Made by a program: the position numbers and the translations under genes
Shown here: positions 16,794-25,780 of the stretch, piece after piece
How the letters are laid out: every line of letters begins with the position of its first letter
Numbering within the stretch: the first letter of the stretch is position 1
Notes under the pieces: model-generated
The model's database searches: none
The model's input: only the letters and a program-made list of their open reading frames with translations
What the model was told of the DNA's origin: nothing
Origin: CAVUBL01 sp963837945
Lineage (GTDB): Bacteria; Acidobacteriota; Thermoanaerobaculia; Multivoradales; DATKCC01
Direction of reading: 5' to 3'
NCBI GenBank assembly: GCA_963837945.1
Contig: CAWIQD010000015.1
Location: 62,001-126,000 of the forward strand
Length of the DNA stretch: 64,000 nucleotides

Positions 16794-18899
16794 ATGGTGA
16801 AGATCCGCTCGTGCCGGATGGCGACCGCTTGCTTCGCCGCGGGCCTGTGTCTCGGCCTCGGCGCCCGGCCCTCCGGGGCCGGCGACCTCTCCGGCAGCGT
16901 CCTCGTCTCGACCAGCAACACGGACACGGGCAGCGTGGAGACCGACACGGTGGACCAGCAGTACAACCTCTCGCTCTTCCAGCGCTTCACCCCCTACCTC
17001 GCGCTGCGTCTCGGCGCCCAGTACCTCGACCTGGGCACGCGGGTGGCGGGCGACGGCGAGCTCTTCCGGCGCTCCCGGGAGCCCAACCTGTCGCTGTTCT
17101 ACAACCGCGGCGACCTCTCGGGTCGGTTCCAGCTCCTCGACCGGGTCGCCGACGGGTCGGACGACGTCGACCAGTTCGAGGTCCGGTCCTACCTCGGCGC
17201 CCTCTCCTGGCGCACCCGCTGGGGCCCGCTGCTCTCGCTCCAGGTGCGCGACGAGTCGAACGTCGCCGACGTGGCGGTCTTCGGCCGGGACAACGACAGC
17301 CGGACCGTGACCGCCTCGGCCCTCTACAACCGGAAGCTCTGGAGCGCCGGCTACACCTACACCGGCTTCCAGCTCGACAACAACCTGACCGGCCTGGGCT
17401 TCGACCAGAGCCGCCACGAGCTCCGGTTCGACGCCGGCCGCCACCTGTTCGACGACCGGCTCCGCCTGGGCTTGAGCTCCTGGGTCTCGCGCCAGGACCG
17501 GCACCAGGACGTCCCCGCCGGGACCGAGATCGCCCAGCCGGTCCCGGCGAGCCAGGGGCTGGCCGCGGTCGACACCAGCCCCGACGTGGGCGCCCTCGAT
17601 CCGGCCCCGGGCCTGATCGACGGGGAGCTCCGGACCCCGGCGCTGCCCGACGTCACGGGGCAGATCGGCGCCGCCAACACCTTCCGCAACGTCGGCGTCG
17701 ACCTCGCCTTCGCGCTGCCGGCGACACGCCTGGAGATCACCGTCGACGCACCCTCGGGCTCGGCCGTCGTGTGGGAGGTCTGGCACAGCGCCGACAACTT
17801 GCTCTGGCAGCGGGTCGCCGGCGTCGGCGCGGAGTGGGACTCGGCCCTGCTGCGCTACACGCTGCGCTTCCCGGAGACGACCGACCGCTTCTTCAAGGCG
17901 GTCAACCTGAGCGCCAACCCGGCGCCGGACGTGGCGGTCACCGAGGTGCGGGCCCTCCAGGACGTGGCCGGCCTCGCCTCGGCCGACGGCTCGGCAAACC
18001 TCTACCGGGGAGACCTCTCCGCCGTCTACCAGGCGACCGAGCAGGTGCGGGCGAGCGTCGGCGTCGGTGCGAGCCGGGACGAGAACCTGACCAGCCAGGT
18101 CGTCCAGCGGCGCTTCGACGAGGTCCACGCCCGGACCGCCCTCGACGTCGACCTGCCCCACGACCTCCACGCCCGGGCCGGCTACCAGTACCTCGACCTC
18201 GAAGAGCAGGTCGAGCCGGTCCTGCGGCGCACCGAGGAGGTCTACGACGCCTCGCTCGCCTGGCGCCCGCTCGCGACCTTCGAGGCGGCGCTGCTCTACA
18301 ACCGCCGCGACGAGACCGACGAGACGGTGCTCGTGCGCTCGATCGAGAGCGCGCGCCTCAGGGTGGTGAGCGAGCTGCTCCCGGACCTCTCCCTGACCAC
18401 CGAGCTCGAGAGCTCCCAGGTCGACGACCCGCTGGGCGGCCAGGACCGCGACGGCTGGGCCCTGCGCCAGTACCTGAGCTCCCGGCCCCGGCCCTCCTGG
18501 ACGGTGACCGGCGGCTGGTCTCTGGTCCGCTTCGAGGACCCCCAGGGCCAGCCGGTGATCGACAGAAAGGCCCTCGACCTCCAGGCGACCTGGCTGGCGA
18601 CCGCCTACCTGAGCCTGACCGGCGCCTGGGACTACATCGTCGACCTCGACCGCACCGCCCTGCGCCAGAGCTACTCGCTCTCCTGGTCGCCGGGACCGAA
18701 GCTGACCGCGGCCCTCGCCTGGGAGTCCTTCGGCGACGAGGACCTGCGCCGAACGACCAACGACTCCGCAAGCCTCACCTACCGCTTGACTCAGCGCTTC
18801 TCCCTCTTCGGCACGTTCAGCCGCTCGAGCTTCGACGAGACCGGGGGAGCGAGCACCGAGGCCACGACCCTGCGCACCGGCGTGGCGCTGTTCTTCTGA
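16794..18899 (+). CDS. Outer-membrane beta-barrel protein of the cytochrome locus
   Basis: A 701-residue protein with a signal peptide (cleavage near PSGAG). The mature part is a long run of alternating amphipathic strands with aromatic girdles, for example YNLSLFQRFTPYLALRLGAQYL, SLTYRLTQRFSLFGTFSRSS and the terminal TTLRTGVALFF, which ends in Phe as outer-membrane barrels do. Residues about 290-390 look like an inserted soluble beta-domain (NTFRNVGVDLAFALPATRLEITVDAP). By position it is a candidate outer-membrane channel for cytochrome export or a porin-cytochrome conduit. I see no cytochrome-binding motif that decides between these. Start ATG has a GACGAGG sequence just upstream. Confidence 0.8.
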   Translation: MVKIRSCRMATACFAAGLCLGLGARPSGAGDLSGSVLVSTSNTDTGSVETDTVDQQYNLSLFQRFTPYLALRLGAQYLDLGTRVAGDGELFRRSREPNLSLFYNRGDLSGRFQLLDRVADGSDDVDQFEVRSYLGALSWRTRWGPLLSLQVRDESNVADVAVFGRDNDSRTVTASALYNRKLWSAGYTYTGFQLDNNLTGLGFDQSRHELRFDAGRHLFDDRLRLGLSSWVSRQDRHQDVPAGTEIAQPVPASQGLAAVDTSPDVGALDPAPGLIDGELRTPALPDVTGQIGAANTFRNVGVDLAFALPATRLEITVDAPSGSAVVWEVWHSADNLLWQRVAGVGAEWDSALLRYTLRFPETTDRFFKAVNLSANPAPDVAVTEVRALQDVAGLASADGSANLYRGDLSAVYQATEQVRASVGVGASRDENLTSQVVQRRFDEVHARTALDVDLPHDLHARAGYQYLDLEEQVEPVLRRTEEVYDASLAWRPLATFEAALLYNRRDETDETVLVRSIESARLRVVSELLPDLSLTTELESSQVDDPLGGQDRDGWALRQYLSSRPRPSWTVTGGWSLVRFEDPQGQPVIDRKALDLQATWLATAYLSLTGAWDYIVDLDRTALRQSYSLSWSPGPKLTAALAWESFGDEDLRRTTNDSASLTYRLTQRFSLFGTFSRSSFDETGGASTEATTLRTGVALFF

Positions 18900-18917
18900 C
18901 AGGACACGAAACGAGCC

Positions 18918-19559
18918 ATGGATACGACACCCCGAACCGCTTCCCGCCTCGCGGCGACCCTGCTTCCGATCCCGGGCTTGCTCCTCGGCCTCCTCTCGGT
19001 CCTCGGTCTGCTGCTCGGCCTGCTGCTCACCGTCTCCGGCTGCTCGAGCACGCTGCCGACCACCCAGTTCACCAACCCGAAGTTCAACTTCGGCTTCGTC
19101 GAACGGGTGGCGGTCGTGCCGTTCGAGAACCTCGCGAACGACCGACAGGCCGGCCCCCGGGCCACCCGGTTGGCCGTGACCGAGCTGCTGGCGAGCGGCG
19201 CCGTGGACGTGGTGGAGCCCGGCGAGGTGCAGGCCGCCCTGGACAAGATGGGAGCCCGGATCACCACGCCGTCGACCGAGCAGGTGGTCACCCTGGGCAA
19301 GGCCCTGGGCGTCCAGGCCGTGATCCTGGGCACGGTCGCCGAGTCGACGTCCGTCCGCTCCGGGTCGGTGGAGATCCCGATCGTCAGCCTCGACATGCAC
19401 ATGCTCGAGACCGAGACCGGGGCGGCGGTCTGGGCGGCGACCCACACCGAGCGCGGAGGCGGCCTGAGCTCGAAGCTCCTGGGCACGCTCGCCGAGCCGC
19501 TCGCCGAGACCACCCGGCGCTGCGTCCACGAGACGCTCAAGACCCTCTTCGCCAAGTAG
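18918..19559 (+). CDS. CsgG/TolB-N-like lipoprotein
   Basis: A 213-residue protein. An unusually long Leu-rich signal segment (LLPIPGLLLGLLSVLGLLLGLLLTV) ends in the lipobox SGCSS, so Cys is the likely lipidated residue. The mature part has the CsgG-like fold signature VAVVPFENLANDRQAGPRATRLAVTELLASGAVDVVEPGEV and GVQAVILGTVAEST. CsgG family members form outer-membrane secretion pores for curli, and relatives include peptidoglycan-linked lipoproteins. It lies 18 bp after the beta-barrel gene. A role in exporting the OmcS-like subunit is inferred from the locus. Confidence 0.75.
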   Translation: MDTTPRTASRLAATLLPIPGLLLGLLSVLGLLLGLLLTVSGCSSTLPTTQFTNPKFNFGFVERVAVVPFENLANDRQAGPRATRLAVTELLASGAVDVVEPGEVQAALDKMGARITTPSTEQVVTLGKALGVQAVILGTVAESTSVRSGSVEIPIVSLDMHMLETETGAAVWAATHTERGGGLSSKLLGTLAEPLAETTRRCVHETLKTLFAK

Positions 19560-19618
19560 CGCCGAGCGCCGCGACGAGCCATTCACCCGACACGACCCGC
19601 AACGAGCCCTCCGTGACC

Positions 19619-20695
19619 ATGCCCCCGAGCTCTCCCACCCGCCGACGCGGGCGAAGCCTCGTCCTCGCCGCGCTCCTCGCCGGCACGGTGTGCGCCGGCG
19701 CCGCGCGGGCCGAGAGCCTGGCCCTCCTGTCGGTCGAGGACCGGGCGGGTGACGGGGCGGTCGCCGAAGCCCTCGAAGGGGCGCTCGCCGAGGGGCTCGC
19801 GGCGGGCCACGAGATCCTGCCGCTCGAGACGGTCCGCGACGCCCTGCGGCGCCGGCGCATCCGGAGCGTCGACGACGCCTCGCCCGCGACGCTGCGCACG
19901 CTCGGCCGCGAGCTCGGAGCCCGAGGATTCGTCACCGTGACGCTCTACTCGGTGGAGCTCCAGACCAGCCCCCGGGTCACCGCCTCGGCCCGTCTCTACG
20001 ACGCCTCGAACGGCGAGCTCGAGCAGATCGCCTTCGCCTCGGCGAGCGGCCTCGACGGCCGCACGCTCCTCGGGTTGGGGGTGACGAGCGACCCGCAGGC
20101 GCTGGCGGCCGAGATCGGCCGCCGGCTCCTCGCCGGCCTCGGCGAGGGGCAGCAGCCGGGGCGAGGCGCGCCCGCGAAGCCGGGAGCCGCCCTGGGAGCG
20201 GTCGCCGTGGTGCCCTTCGCCGGGATCTCCGATACCGAGTCCACCTCGGCCGCCCAGACCGTCAGCGAGATCGCCCGCACCGTGCTCGCCCGTGACGGGG
20301 TCGCCCTCGTCTCTCCCAACCGGGTGGCCGAGGTGCTGCGAGAACGCCGGCTCCACGCCTGGGGCGGCGTCGAGGACGACGTCCGCGAGGGGCTCGCCGC
20401 CGCCGGAGCCGGGTCGATCCTGGTCGGCTCCGTCGAGGCCTGGGACGTGGCCGGGGACGGATTCGAGCCCGAGCCGGTGGTCGCCCTCGCCCTGCGCCTG
20501 GTCGACGCCGCCACCGGCCGCATCGTCTGGACCGGCGCCCTCGAGCGGCGCGGATGGGACCACCAGGGCCTGTTCCGCCTCGGCCGGATCTACGACCGCG
20601 GCACCCTCGCCCAACGCATGATCGAACAATTGATCGGACGCTGGGCCTCCCGCTTCGAGCGGGAAGCCGTCGCCACGAGAGAGAGGACGCGATGA
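19619..20695 (+). CDS. Secreted protein with two tandem CsgG/TolB-N-like domains
   Basis: A 358-residue protein. Signal peptide with twin Arg-rich start (PTRRRGRSLVLAALLAGTVCAGAARA). The first domain (about residues 28-190) begins ESLALLSVEDRAGDGAVAEALEGALAEGL. The second (about 200-345) begins AVAVVPFAGISDTESTSAAQTVSEIARTVL and has SILVGSVEAWDV plus VDAATGRIVWTGALERRG. Both halves resemble the nucleotide-independent TolB-N/CsgG fold. I chose ATG 19619; a GTG at 19613 is possible. The stop overlaps the next start (ATGA), placing it in one operon with the prolyl isomerase. Probably a periplasmic partner of the lipoprotein encoded just before it. Confidence 0.7.
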   Translation: MPPSSPTRRRGRSLVLAALLAGTVCAGAARAESLALLSVEDRAGDGAVAEALEGALAEGLAAGHEILPLETVRDALRRRRIRSVDDASPATLRTLGRELGARGFVTVTLYSVELQTSPRVTASARLYDASNGELEQIAFASASGLDGRTLLGLGVTSDPQALAAEIGRRLLAGLGEGQQPGRGAPAKPGAALGAVAVVPFAGISDTESTSAAQTVSEIARTVLARDGVALVSPNRVAEVLRERRLHAWGGVEDDVREGLAAAGAGSILVGSVEAWDVAGDGFEPEPVVALALRLVDAATGRIVWTGALERRGWDHQGLFRLGRIYDRGTLAQRMIEQLIGRWASRFEREAVATRERTR

Positions 20696-22471
20696 ACACC
20701 CGCTGGAGCTCGAAACGCTTCGTCCCTGCACTCCTCGGCCTGGCGCTGCTCGTGCCGGCCGCCGCAACGGCCGAAACGGCGCGGACATCCCCTGCCGGGG
20801 AGCCTCCCGCTACGACCGGCGACGCCGGCGCGGTGGTCGCAACCGTCAACGGCCAGCCCGTCTTCCTCGAAGACCTGGAGGGCCGGCTCGACGAGATGCA
20901 CGGCGCCGCCGGCGAGGGCCACCGGGCCGCCTTCGACCTCGACCAGCTCATGTTCCGGCTGGTCAACGACGCCCTGCTCTCCCAGGAGGCCCGCGCCCTG
21001 GGCATGGACTCCGAGCCGCCGATCCCCGAGCGCCGGGCCGAGCTCGCCCGGGAGCTCGCGGTCCGGCGTCTCGAGCGCGAGGAGATCTGGTCGAAGGCCG
21101 AGGCGAGCGACGCCGAGGTGCGCGCCGAGTTCGAGACCCGGTACCGAAGGGTCACCCTGCGCGTGCTGACCACCTATGAGGAGGCGGAGGCGAAGAAGGC
21201 CCTCGAGGATCTCCGCGGCGGCGCCGACTTCGCGACCCTGGCCAAGGAGCGGTCGAAGGACCCGTACGGTCCCCGCGGCGGGCTGGTCGACGCCCTCCCC
21301 CGGGCCGACCTCGAGCGGCAGATCGCCGCCGCCGCCTTCTCCCTCGAGCCGGGAGAAGCTCTTCGGCCCAATCGTCACCGACATCGGCTGGGCGGTGCTG
21401 CGCGTCGAGTCGTTCCAGCCGCCGGACGAGGAGCGCTTCGCCGCGGTCCAGAAGGACATCCGCGACACCGTTCGCTTCCTCCGGGCCGAGGAGCTCCGGG
21501 CGGCGCTCCAGCGGCGGCTCCGGGAGACCCACCCGGTCGTCGTCGACCGCGAGCTGGTGGACTCGATCCGCCCCGAGCGCCTGCCCGACGGCCGGCTCTC
21601 CGCCACGGCGGCCACCCCCGACGCCCCGGTGGCCCGCTTCGGCGGTCCCTCCGGGAGCCGGGCGATCACGGCCGGAGCCTACGTGCGCGCCCTGGTGCTG
21701 CGCTGGAGCGGGGTGCACAACGAGGTGGCGGCCGCGGCCACCGCGCCGATCGTCCTCGACCGCCTGATCGGCGACGAGCTCCTGGCCACCGAGGCCCTGG
21801 CCCGGGGGTACGGCGACACCCCCGAGGTCGCCCGCCGGGTCCGGGCCCTCGAGACCCGGCTCCTGGTCTCGCGCTACCTCCAGGAGGTCGTGTCCCAGAC
21901 GATCCGGGTGACGCCGGACGAGATGCAGTCCTACTACCAGGCCCACAAGGAGGGCTACCACAAGCCGCCGCACGTCTTCTTGTCGCAGATCACCGTGGCG
22001 AGCGAGGCCGAGGCCGAGAAGGTCGCCGAGCTCGCCCGCGGCGGCGCCGACTTCGCCTGGCTCGCCCGCCAGCACTCGACGGACACCTTGCGGCAGCAGG
22101 GCGGTGCCAAGGGCTGGAAGACGCCGCAACCCGGCGTCGCCGGGCTCGACGAGCAGCTCCTCGGCGCCCAGGTCGGTGACGTCTTGGGCCCCGTGGGCGG
22201 CGCCGACGCGTGGGTGGTCTACCAGGTCGGCGCGCGCGAGGAGCAGGGCCTCTACTCGTTCCAGGAGGTCTCCGGCAACGTCCGCGCGGCGGTCTACCAG
22301 CAGGCGGCGCAGCAGGCGATCGACGGCGTCGTCTCGAAGCTCCGCGAGCGCTCCGAGGTCGAGATCCACCACGACGTGCTCGACCATCTGCGGATCTCGG
22401 GAGAGGTCGAGCCGGAGGCCGCGGAGCCGGCCGGCGGCATGCCGGCGGGCCACGGCCATGGCGCGCCGTGA
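20692..22471 (+). CDS. Double-parvulin peptidyl-prolyl isomerase/chaperone (one frameshift)
   Basis: A secreted protein of about 590 residues. Signal peptide MNTRWSSKRFVPALLGLALLVPAAATAE is followed by a SurA-like N-terminal region (VVATVNGQPVFLEDLEGRLDEM) and parvulin domain 1 (EAEAKKALEDLRGGADFATLAKERSKDPYGPRGGLVDALPRADL). A second SurA-like segment leads to parvulin domain 2 (DEMQSYYQAHKEGY, SQITVASEAEAEKVAELARGGADFAWLARQHSTD, GDVLGPVGGADAWVVYQV). The C-terminus is His/Gly-rich (MPAGHGHGAP). The frame slips by one base near 21355 inside domain 1 and resumes as KLFGPIVTDIGWAVLRVE. A prolyl isomerase is a known partner of OmcS assembly in Geobacter, and periplasmic folding of the cytochromes is the likely task. 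Confidence 0.85.
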
Positions 22472-22508
22472 GACCCCTCGGCCCGAAGTCCCGACGAAGG
22501 TGCCAGCC

Positions 22509-24479
22509 ATGACTCGATCGACATCCAAGCTGCTCGTCGCGATCGCCCTCGGCGCCGGCCTCCTGGCCCTGGTGCTCGCCGCCCCGTCGGCCCGCGGCCA
22601 GCTCAAGAAGGGCTCGCGCTTCGCCGCGGGCGGCAACTGCCAGGAGTGCCACGCCGACGTGGGCAAGGGGGTCTCGGTACCCCACCAGCCCCTGGCCCAG
22701 GGCGACTGCATGGTGTGCCACAAGCCGCACGGTCTGGTGGGCGCGCTGCGCCTCCAGAAGCAGGAGCCCGAGCTCTGCCTCGATTGCCACTCGAAGGGCA
22801 CGCTCGGTCTCGAGGAAGCGCACCGCCACCCGGGGGTCGACAAGTGCACGAGCTGCCACGACCCCCACGGCTCGAACCAGACGGGGATCCTGGTCGCCGC
22901 CGAACGCGATCTCTGCCTGAAGTGCCACGGCGGCGCGGAGTTCGACCAGAAGGTGGTCCACCCGCCGGCGGCCGCGGACTGCACGAGCTGCCACGCGCCC
23001 CACGCCTCGGCCCAGGAGGCCCTGCTCACGAAGCCGAAGGACGCCCTGTGCGCGAGCTGCCACGACGGCGCCGGGGGGTTTGCCGCCAGCCACCAGGGCT
23101 TCTCGGTGGCGGGCGCCGACTGCTCCCGGTGCCACGAGCCCCACTCGGCGCCCAGCCCGAAGCTGCTCGAGGCGTCGGTGCACCCCGAGATCTCCTGCGC
23201 CGCTTGCCACGAGGAGGGCAAGCCGCTCGCGGCCCCGCCCGGCGGCGCCAAGGTCTGCCTCGACTGCCACGACCTGCCGCAGGCCGCGCCGAACGGCCCG
23301 AACGGCGAAGGCTCGCTCCATCCGCCGGCGGCCGCCGGCGAGTGCCTCGACTGCCACGACCCGCACACCTCGGCCACCCGGCCGCTCCTGCTGGCGAGCG
23401 AGAAGGAGCTCTGCACCTCGTGCCACGACGACGTCGGCACCGAGCTCCAGTCCGCCCACGTCCACCCGCCGGCCGCCGCCGAGTGCACGAGCTGCCACAG
23501 CGGCCACCGAAGCGACCACCGGAAGCTCCTCGCGGCCGAGCCGCGGGATCTGTGCGTGACCTGCCACGACGACCCGGCCGACTCGAAGGCGGCGTCGATC
23601 CATCCGCCGGCCGAGGGCGACTGCCTGGAGTGCCACCGGCCTCACGCCAGCGACCAGCCGGGGATGCTGGTGGCGAGTCAGGACGAGCTCTGCGCCCGGT
23701 GCCACGACGACGTCGGCACCCGTTCCGGCCTGCCGGTGGTCCACGCGCCGGTCGCGAACGGCGCGTGCACCAGCTGCCACCGGCCCCACGACGGGCCGGC
23801 CAAGCTCTTGAAGGCCGAAGGCAAGGCGCTCTGCCAGCAGTGCCACGGACCGATGCTCGAGAGCCTGGCGGCGCTGCCCCAGCACCCGCCTTTCGAGGAG
23901 GGCGATTGCGCGACCTGCCACGCGCCCCACGCCTCCGAAGAGCCCGGGCTCCTGACCGCGCCGGCGGGTGAGCTCTGCACCTCGTGCCACGAGGTCGCGA
24001 CGGCGGCGCCGGCCGGCGGCTCGTCCCACCAGCCGGCGGCCGAGGGGCGGTGCGCGAGCTGCCACCAGCCCCACGCGAGCGCCGTCGACCACTTCCTGAA
24101 GGCGCAGGTCAAGCCGCTGTGCACCACCTGCCACGAGGACGTCGCCCAGCAGCTCGCGTCCGAGACCGTGCACGGGCCCGCCGGCTCGCCCGACGGCTGC
24201 GTGACCTGCCACGGCCCGCACTCGACGCGCAACCCCAACCTGCTGCTCGAGCCGGTCGCCGAGACCTGCAAGGCGTGCCACACGACCGACTCCCCGGAGT
24301 TCGCGTCGAAGCACCTGGACCTGCCGGCCTCGTCCCTGGACTGCGGGAGCTGCCACGACCCCCACGCCTCGAAGACGGCGGGCATGCTGCTGCCCAAGGT
24401 CCACCCGCCCTTCGCCGAAGGGGACTGCTCGGTGTGCCACGTCCAGAAGGCCGGCGCCGGGCATGGAGGTGAGAAGTGA
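22509..24479 (+). CDS. Multihaem cytochrome c with 26 CXXCH motifs
   Basis: A 656-residue precursor with a signal peptide (cleavage near SARG-QLKKG). I count 26 CXXCH sites, about one per 24 residues. They follow the doubled-CXXCH pattern with the recurring phrase HPP-A-x-x-x-C-x-x-CH-x-PH-A/G-S, then LL-x-x-E-x-x-x-LC-x-x-CH. The chain is thus essentially a string of short repeats with no catalytic domain. It could be a periplasmic or extracellular electron wire or reservoir. The following gene overlaps its stop by 4 bp (GTGA) and encodes a shorter homologue, so the two proteins are probably made together. Confidence 0.9.
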   Translation: MTRSTSKLLVAIALGAGLLALVLAAPSARGQLKKGSRFAAGGNCQECHADVGKGVSVPHQPLAQGDCMVCHKPHGLVGALRLQKQEPELCLDCHSKGTLGLEEAHRHPGVDKCTSCHDPHGSNQTGILVAAERDLCLKCHGGAEFDQKVVHPPAAADCTSCHAPHASAQEALLTKPKDALCASCHDGAGGFAASHQGFSVAGADCSRCHEPHSAPSPKLLEASVHPEISCAACHEEGKPLAAPPGGAKVCLDCHDLPQAAPNGPNGEGSLHPPAAAGECLDCHDPHTSATRPLLLASEKELCTSCHDDVGTELQSAHVHPPAAAECTSCHSGHRSDHRKLLAAEPRDLCVTCHDDPADSKAASIHPPAEGDCLECHRPHASDQPGMLVASQDELCARCHDDVGTRSGLPVVHAPVANGACTSCHRPHDGPAKLLKAEGKALCQQCHGPMLESLAALPQHPPFEEGDCATCHAPHASEEPGLLTAPAGELCTSCHEVATAAPAGGSSHQPAAEGRCASCHQPHASAVDHFLKAQVKPLCTTCHEDVAQQLASETVHGPAGSPDGCVTCHGPHSTRNPNLLLEPVAETCKACHTTDSPEFASKHLDLPASSLDCGSCHDPHASKTAGMLLPKVHPPFAEGDCSVCHVQKAGAGHGGEK

Positions 24480-25780
24480 GCGTCTCGTTCCGATCCCCGA
24501 GCGTCCGATCGCTCGCCGTCCGATCGCTGACCCTGGGAACGGTGCTCGCCGCCGGCGTCCTCGCCGCCTTCCTCGCGGCGGGGGCCCGCGCCGAGCTGCC
24601 GGCAGGCATGAAGGTGGACCAGAAGGAGGCCTGCCTCCAGTGCCATGACCTGGCGGCCGCCCTAGAAGCCAAGGTCCGGCACGAGCCGGCCGCGGCGGGG
24701 CAGTGCACCGCCTGCCACAACCCCCACGTCTCGCGCTTCGACAGCCTGCTGCGCGACCGGCCGGCGGCGATCTGCACCAAGTGCCACCCGGGGGTCGAGG
24801 CGGAGCTCGCCCGTCCGATCACCCATCCGCCGGCCGCCGACGGCCGCTGCACGGCGTGCCACACCCCCCATGGCGGCGACTTCCCGGGGCTGCTGAAGGC
24901 CAAGGGGGCGGAGCTCTGCTCGAGCTGCCACGACGACGTCGCCGGCTGGCGCGAGCGGCCGGTCCAGCACCCGCCGTTCGCCCAGGGGCGCTGCGCGGTC
25001 TGCCACGAGCCGCACGGCGGGGCGGGCCCCGGGCTGCTCGCCAAGGCCGGCGGGGCGGTCTGTACCCAGTGCCACGCGATGGACGCCGGCCTGCGCCAGG
25101 CGCACAAGGGCTACCCGGTCGAGCGCGCGGCCTGCCAGGAGTGCCACGACCCCCACGCCTCCGAGCGCAAGGGCCTCTTCCGCGAGACCCTCCACCCGCC
25201 GTTCGAGAGCGGCGACTGCGACACCTGCCACGCCGGCCCCAAGGCGGCGGATCCGTTCGCCACGGTCGAGCCGCTCGCGAAGCTCTGCGGCGAGTGCCAC
25301 GAGGACGTGGTCGACGCCGCGCGCAAGGCGGCGTTCCCGCACGTGCCGGCGGGAGGCGGCGACTGCACCGCCTGTCACAACCCCCACACCGGCAACGGCA
25401 AGGCCCTGCTCAAGAAGGACGTGAGCTCGCTCTGCCTCTCCTGCCACGATCCGGGCGGCGCCAAGTCCGGCCAGCCCGGGCGCCACCTCTCGCACGGCAA
25501 TGGCCTGGCGTGTACCACCTGCCACCAGCCCCACGGCGGCGAGCGGCCGCTCTTCTTCGTCAAGGACTCGGTCGAGATGTGCGGCGACTGCCACACGCAC
25601 CAGCACGGCGTCACGCACCCCCTGGGGGAGGAGACGCGGGACCCGCGAAACGGCGACCCCATGACCTGCCGGAGCTGCCACGGCCTGCACGACGCGGGGT
25701 ACGAGTATTATCTGTTCCGCTCCAGCAATCACGAGCTGTGCATTCAGTGCCACAAGGACTTCGCCCGAGGTGGACGATGA
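24476..25780 (+). CDS. Multihaem cytochrome c with 16 CXXCH motifs
   Basis: A 434-residue precursor. The GTG start overlaps the previous stop. Signal peptide ends near AGARA-ELPAGM. Sixteen CXXCH sites are visible, in the same doubled-CXXCH repeat style as the preceding gene (CTACHNPHVSR, CTACHTPHGGD, CQECHDPHASE, CTTCHQPHGGE). The last part has extra His and aromatic residues (CGDCHTHQHGVTHPL and YEYYLFRSSNHELCIQCH). No enzyme signature of nitrite, sulfite or hydroxylamine reductases was seen. Likely an electron-transfer partner of the 26-haem protein. Its stop overlaps the next gene. Confidence 0.9.
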   Translation: MSVSFRSPSVRSLAVRSLTLGTVLAAGVLAAFLAAGARAELPAGMKVDQKEACLQCHDLAAALEAKVRHEPAAAGQCTACHNPHVSRFDSLLRDRPAAICTKCHPGVEAELARPITHPPAADGRCTACHTPHGGDFPGLLKAKGAELCSSCHDDVAGWRERPVQHPPFAQGRCAVCHEPHGGAGPGLLAKAGGAVCTQCHAMDAGLRQAHKGYPVERAACQECHDPHASERKGLFRETLHPPFESGDCDTCHAGPKAADPFATVEPLAKLCGECHEDVVDAARKAAFPHVPAGGGDCTACHNPHTGNGKALLKKDVSSLCLSCHDPGGAKSGQPGRHLSHGNGLACTTCHQPHGGERPLFFVKDSVEMCGDCHTHQHGVTHPLGEETRDPRNGDPMTCRSCHGLHDAGYEYYLFRSSNHELCIQCHKDFARGGR

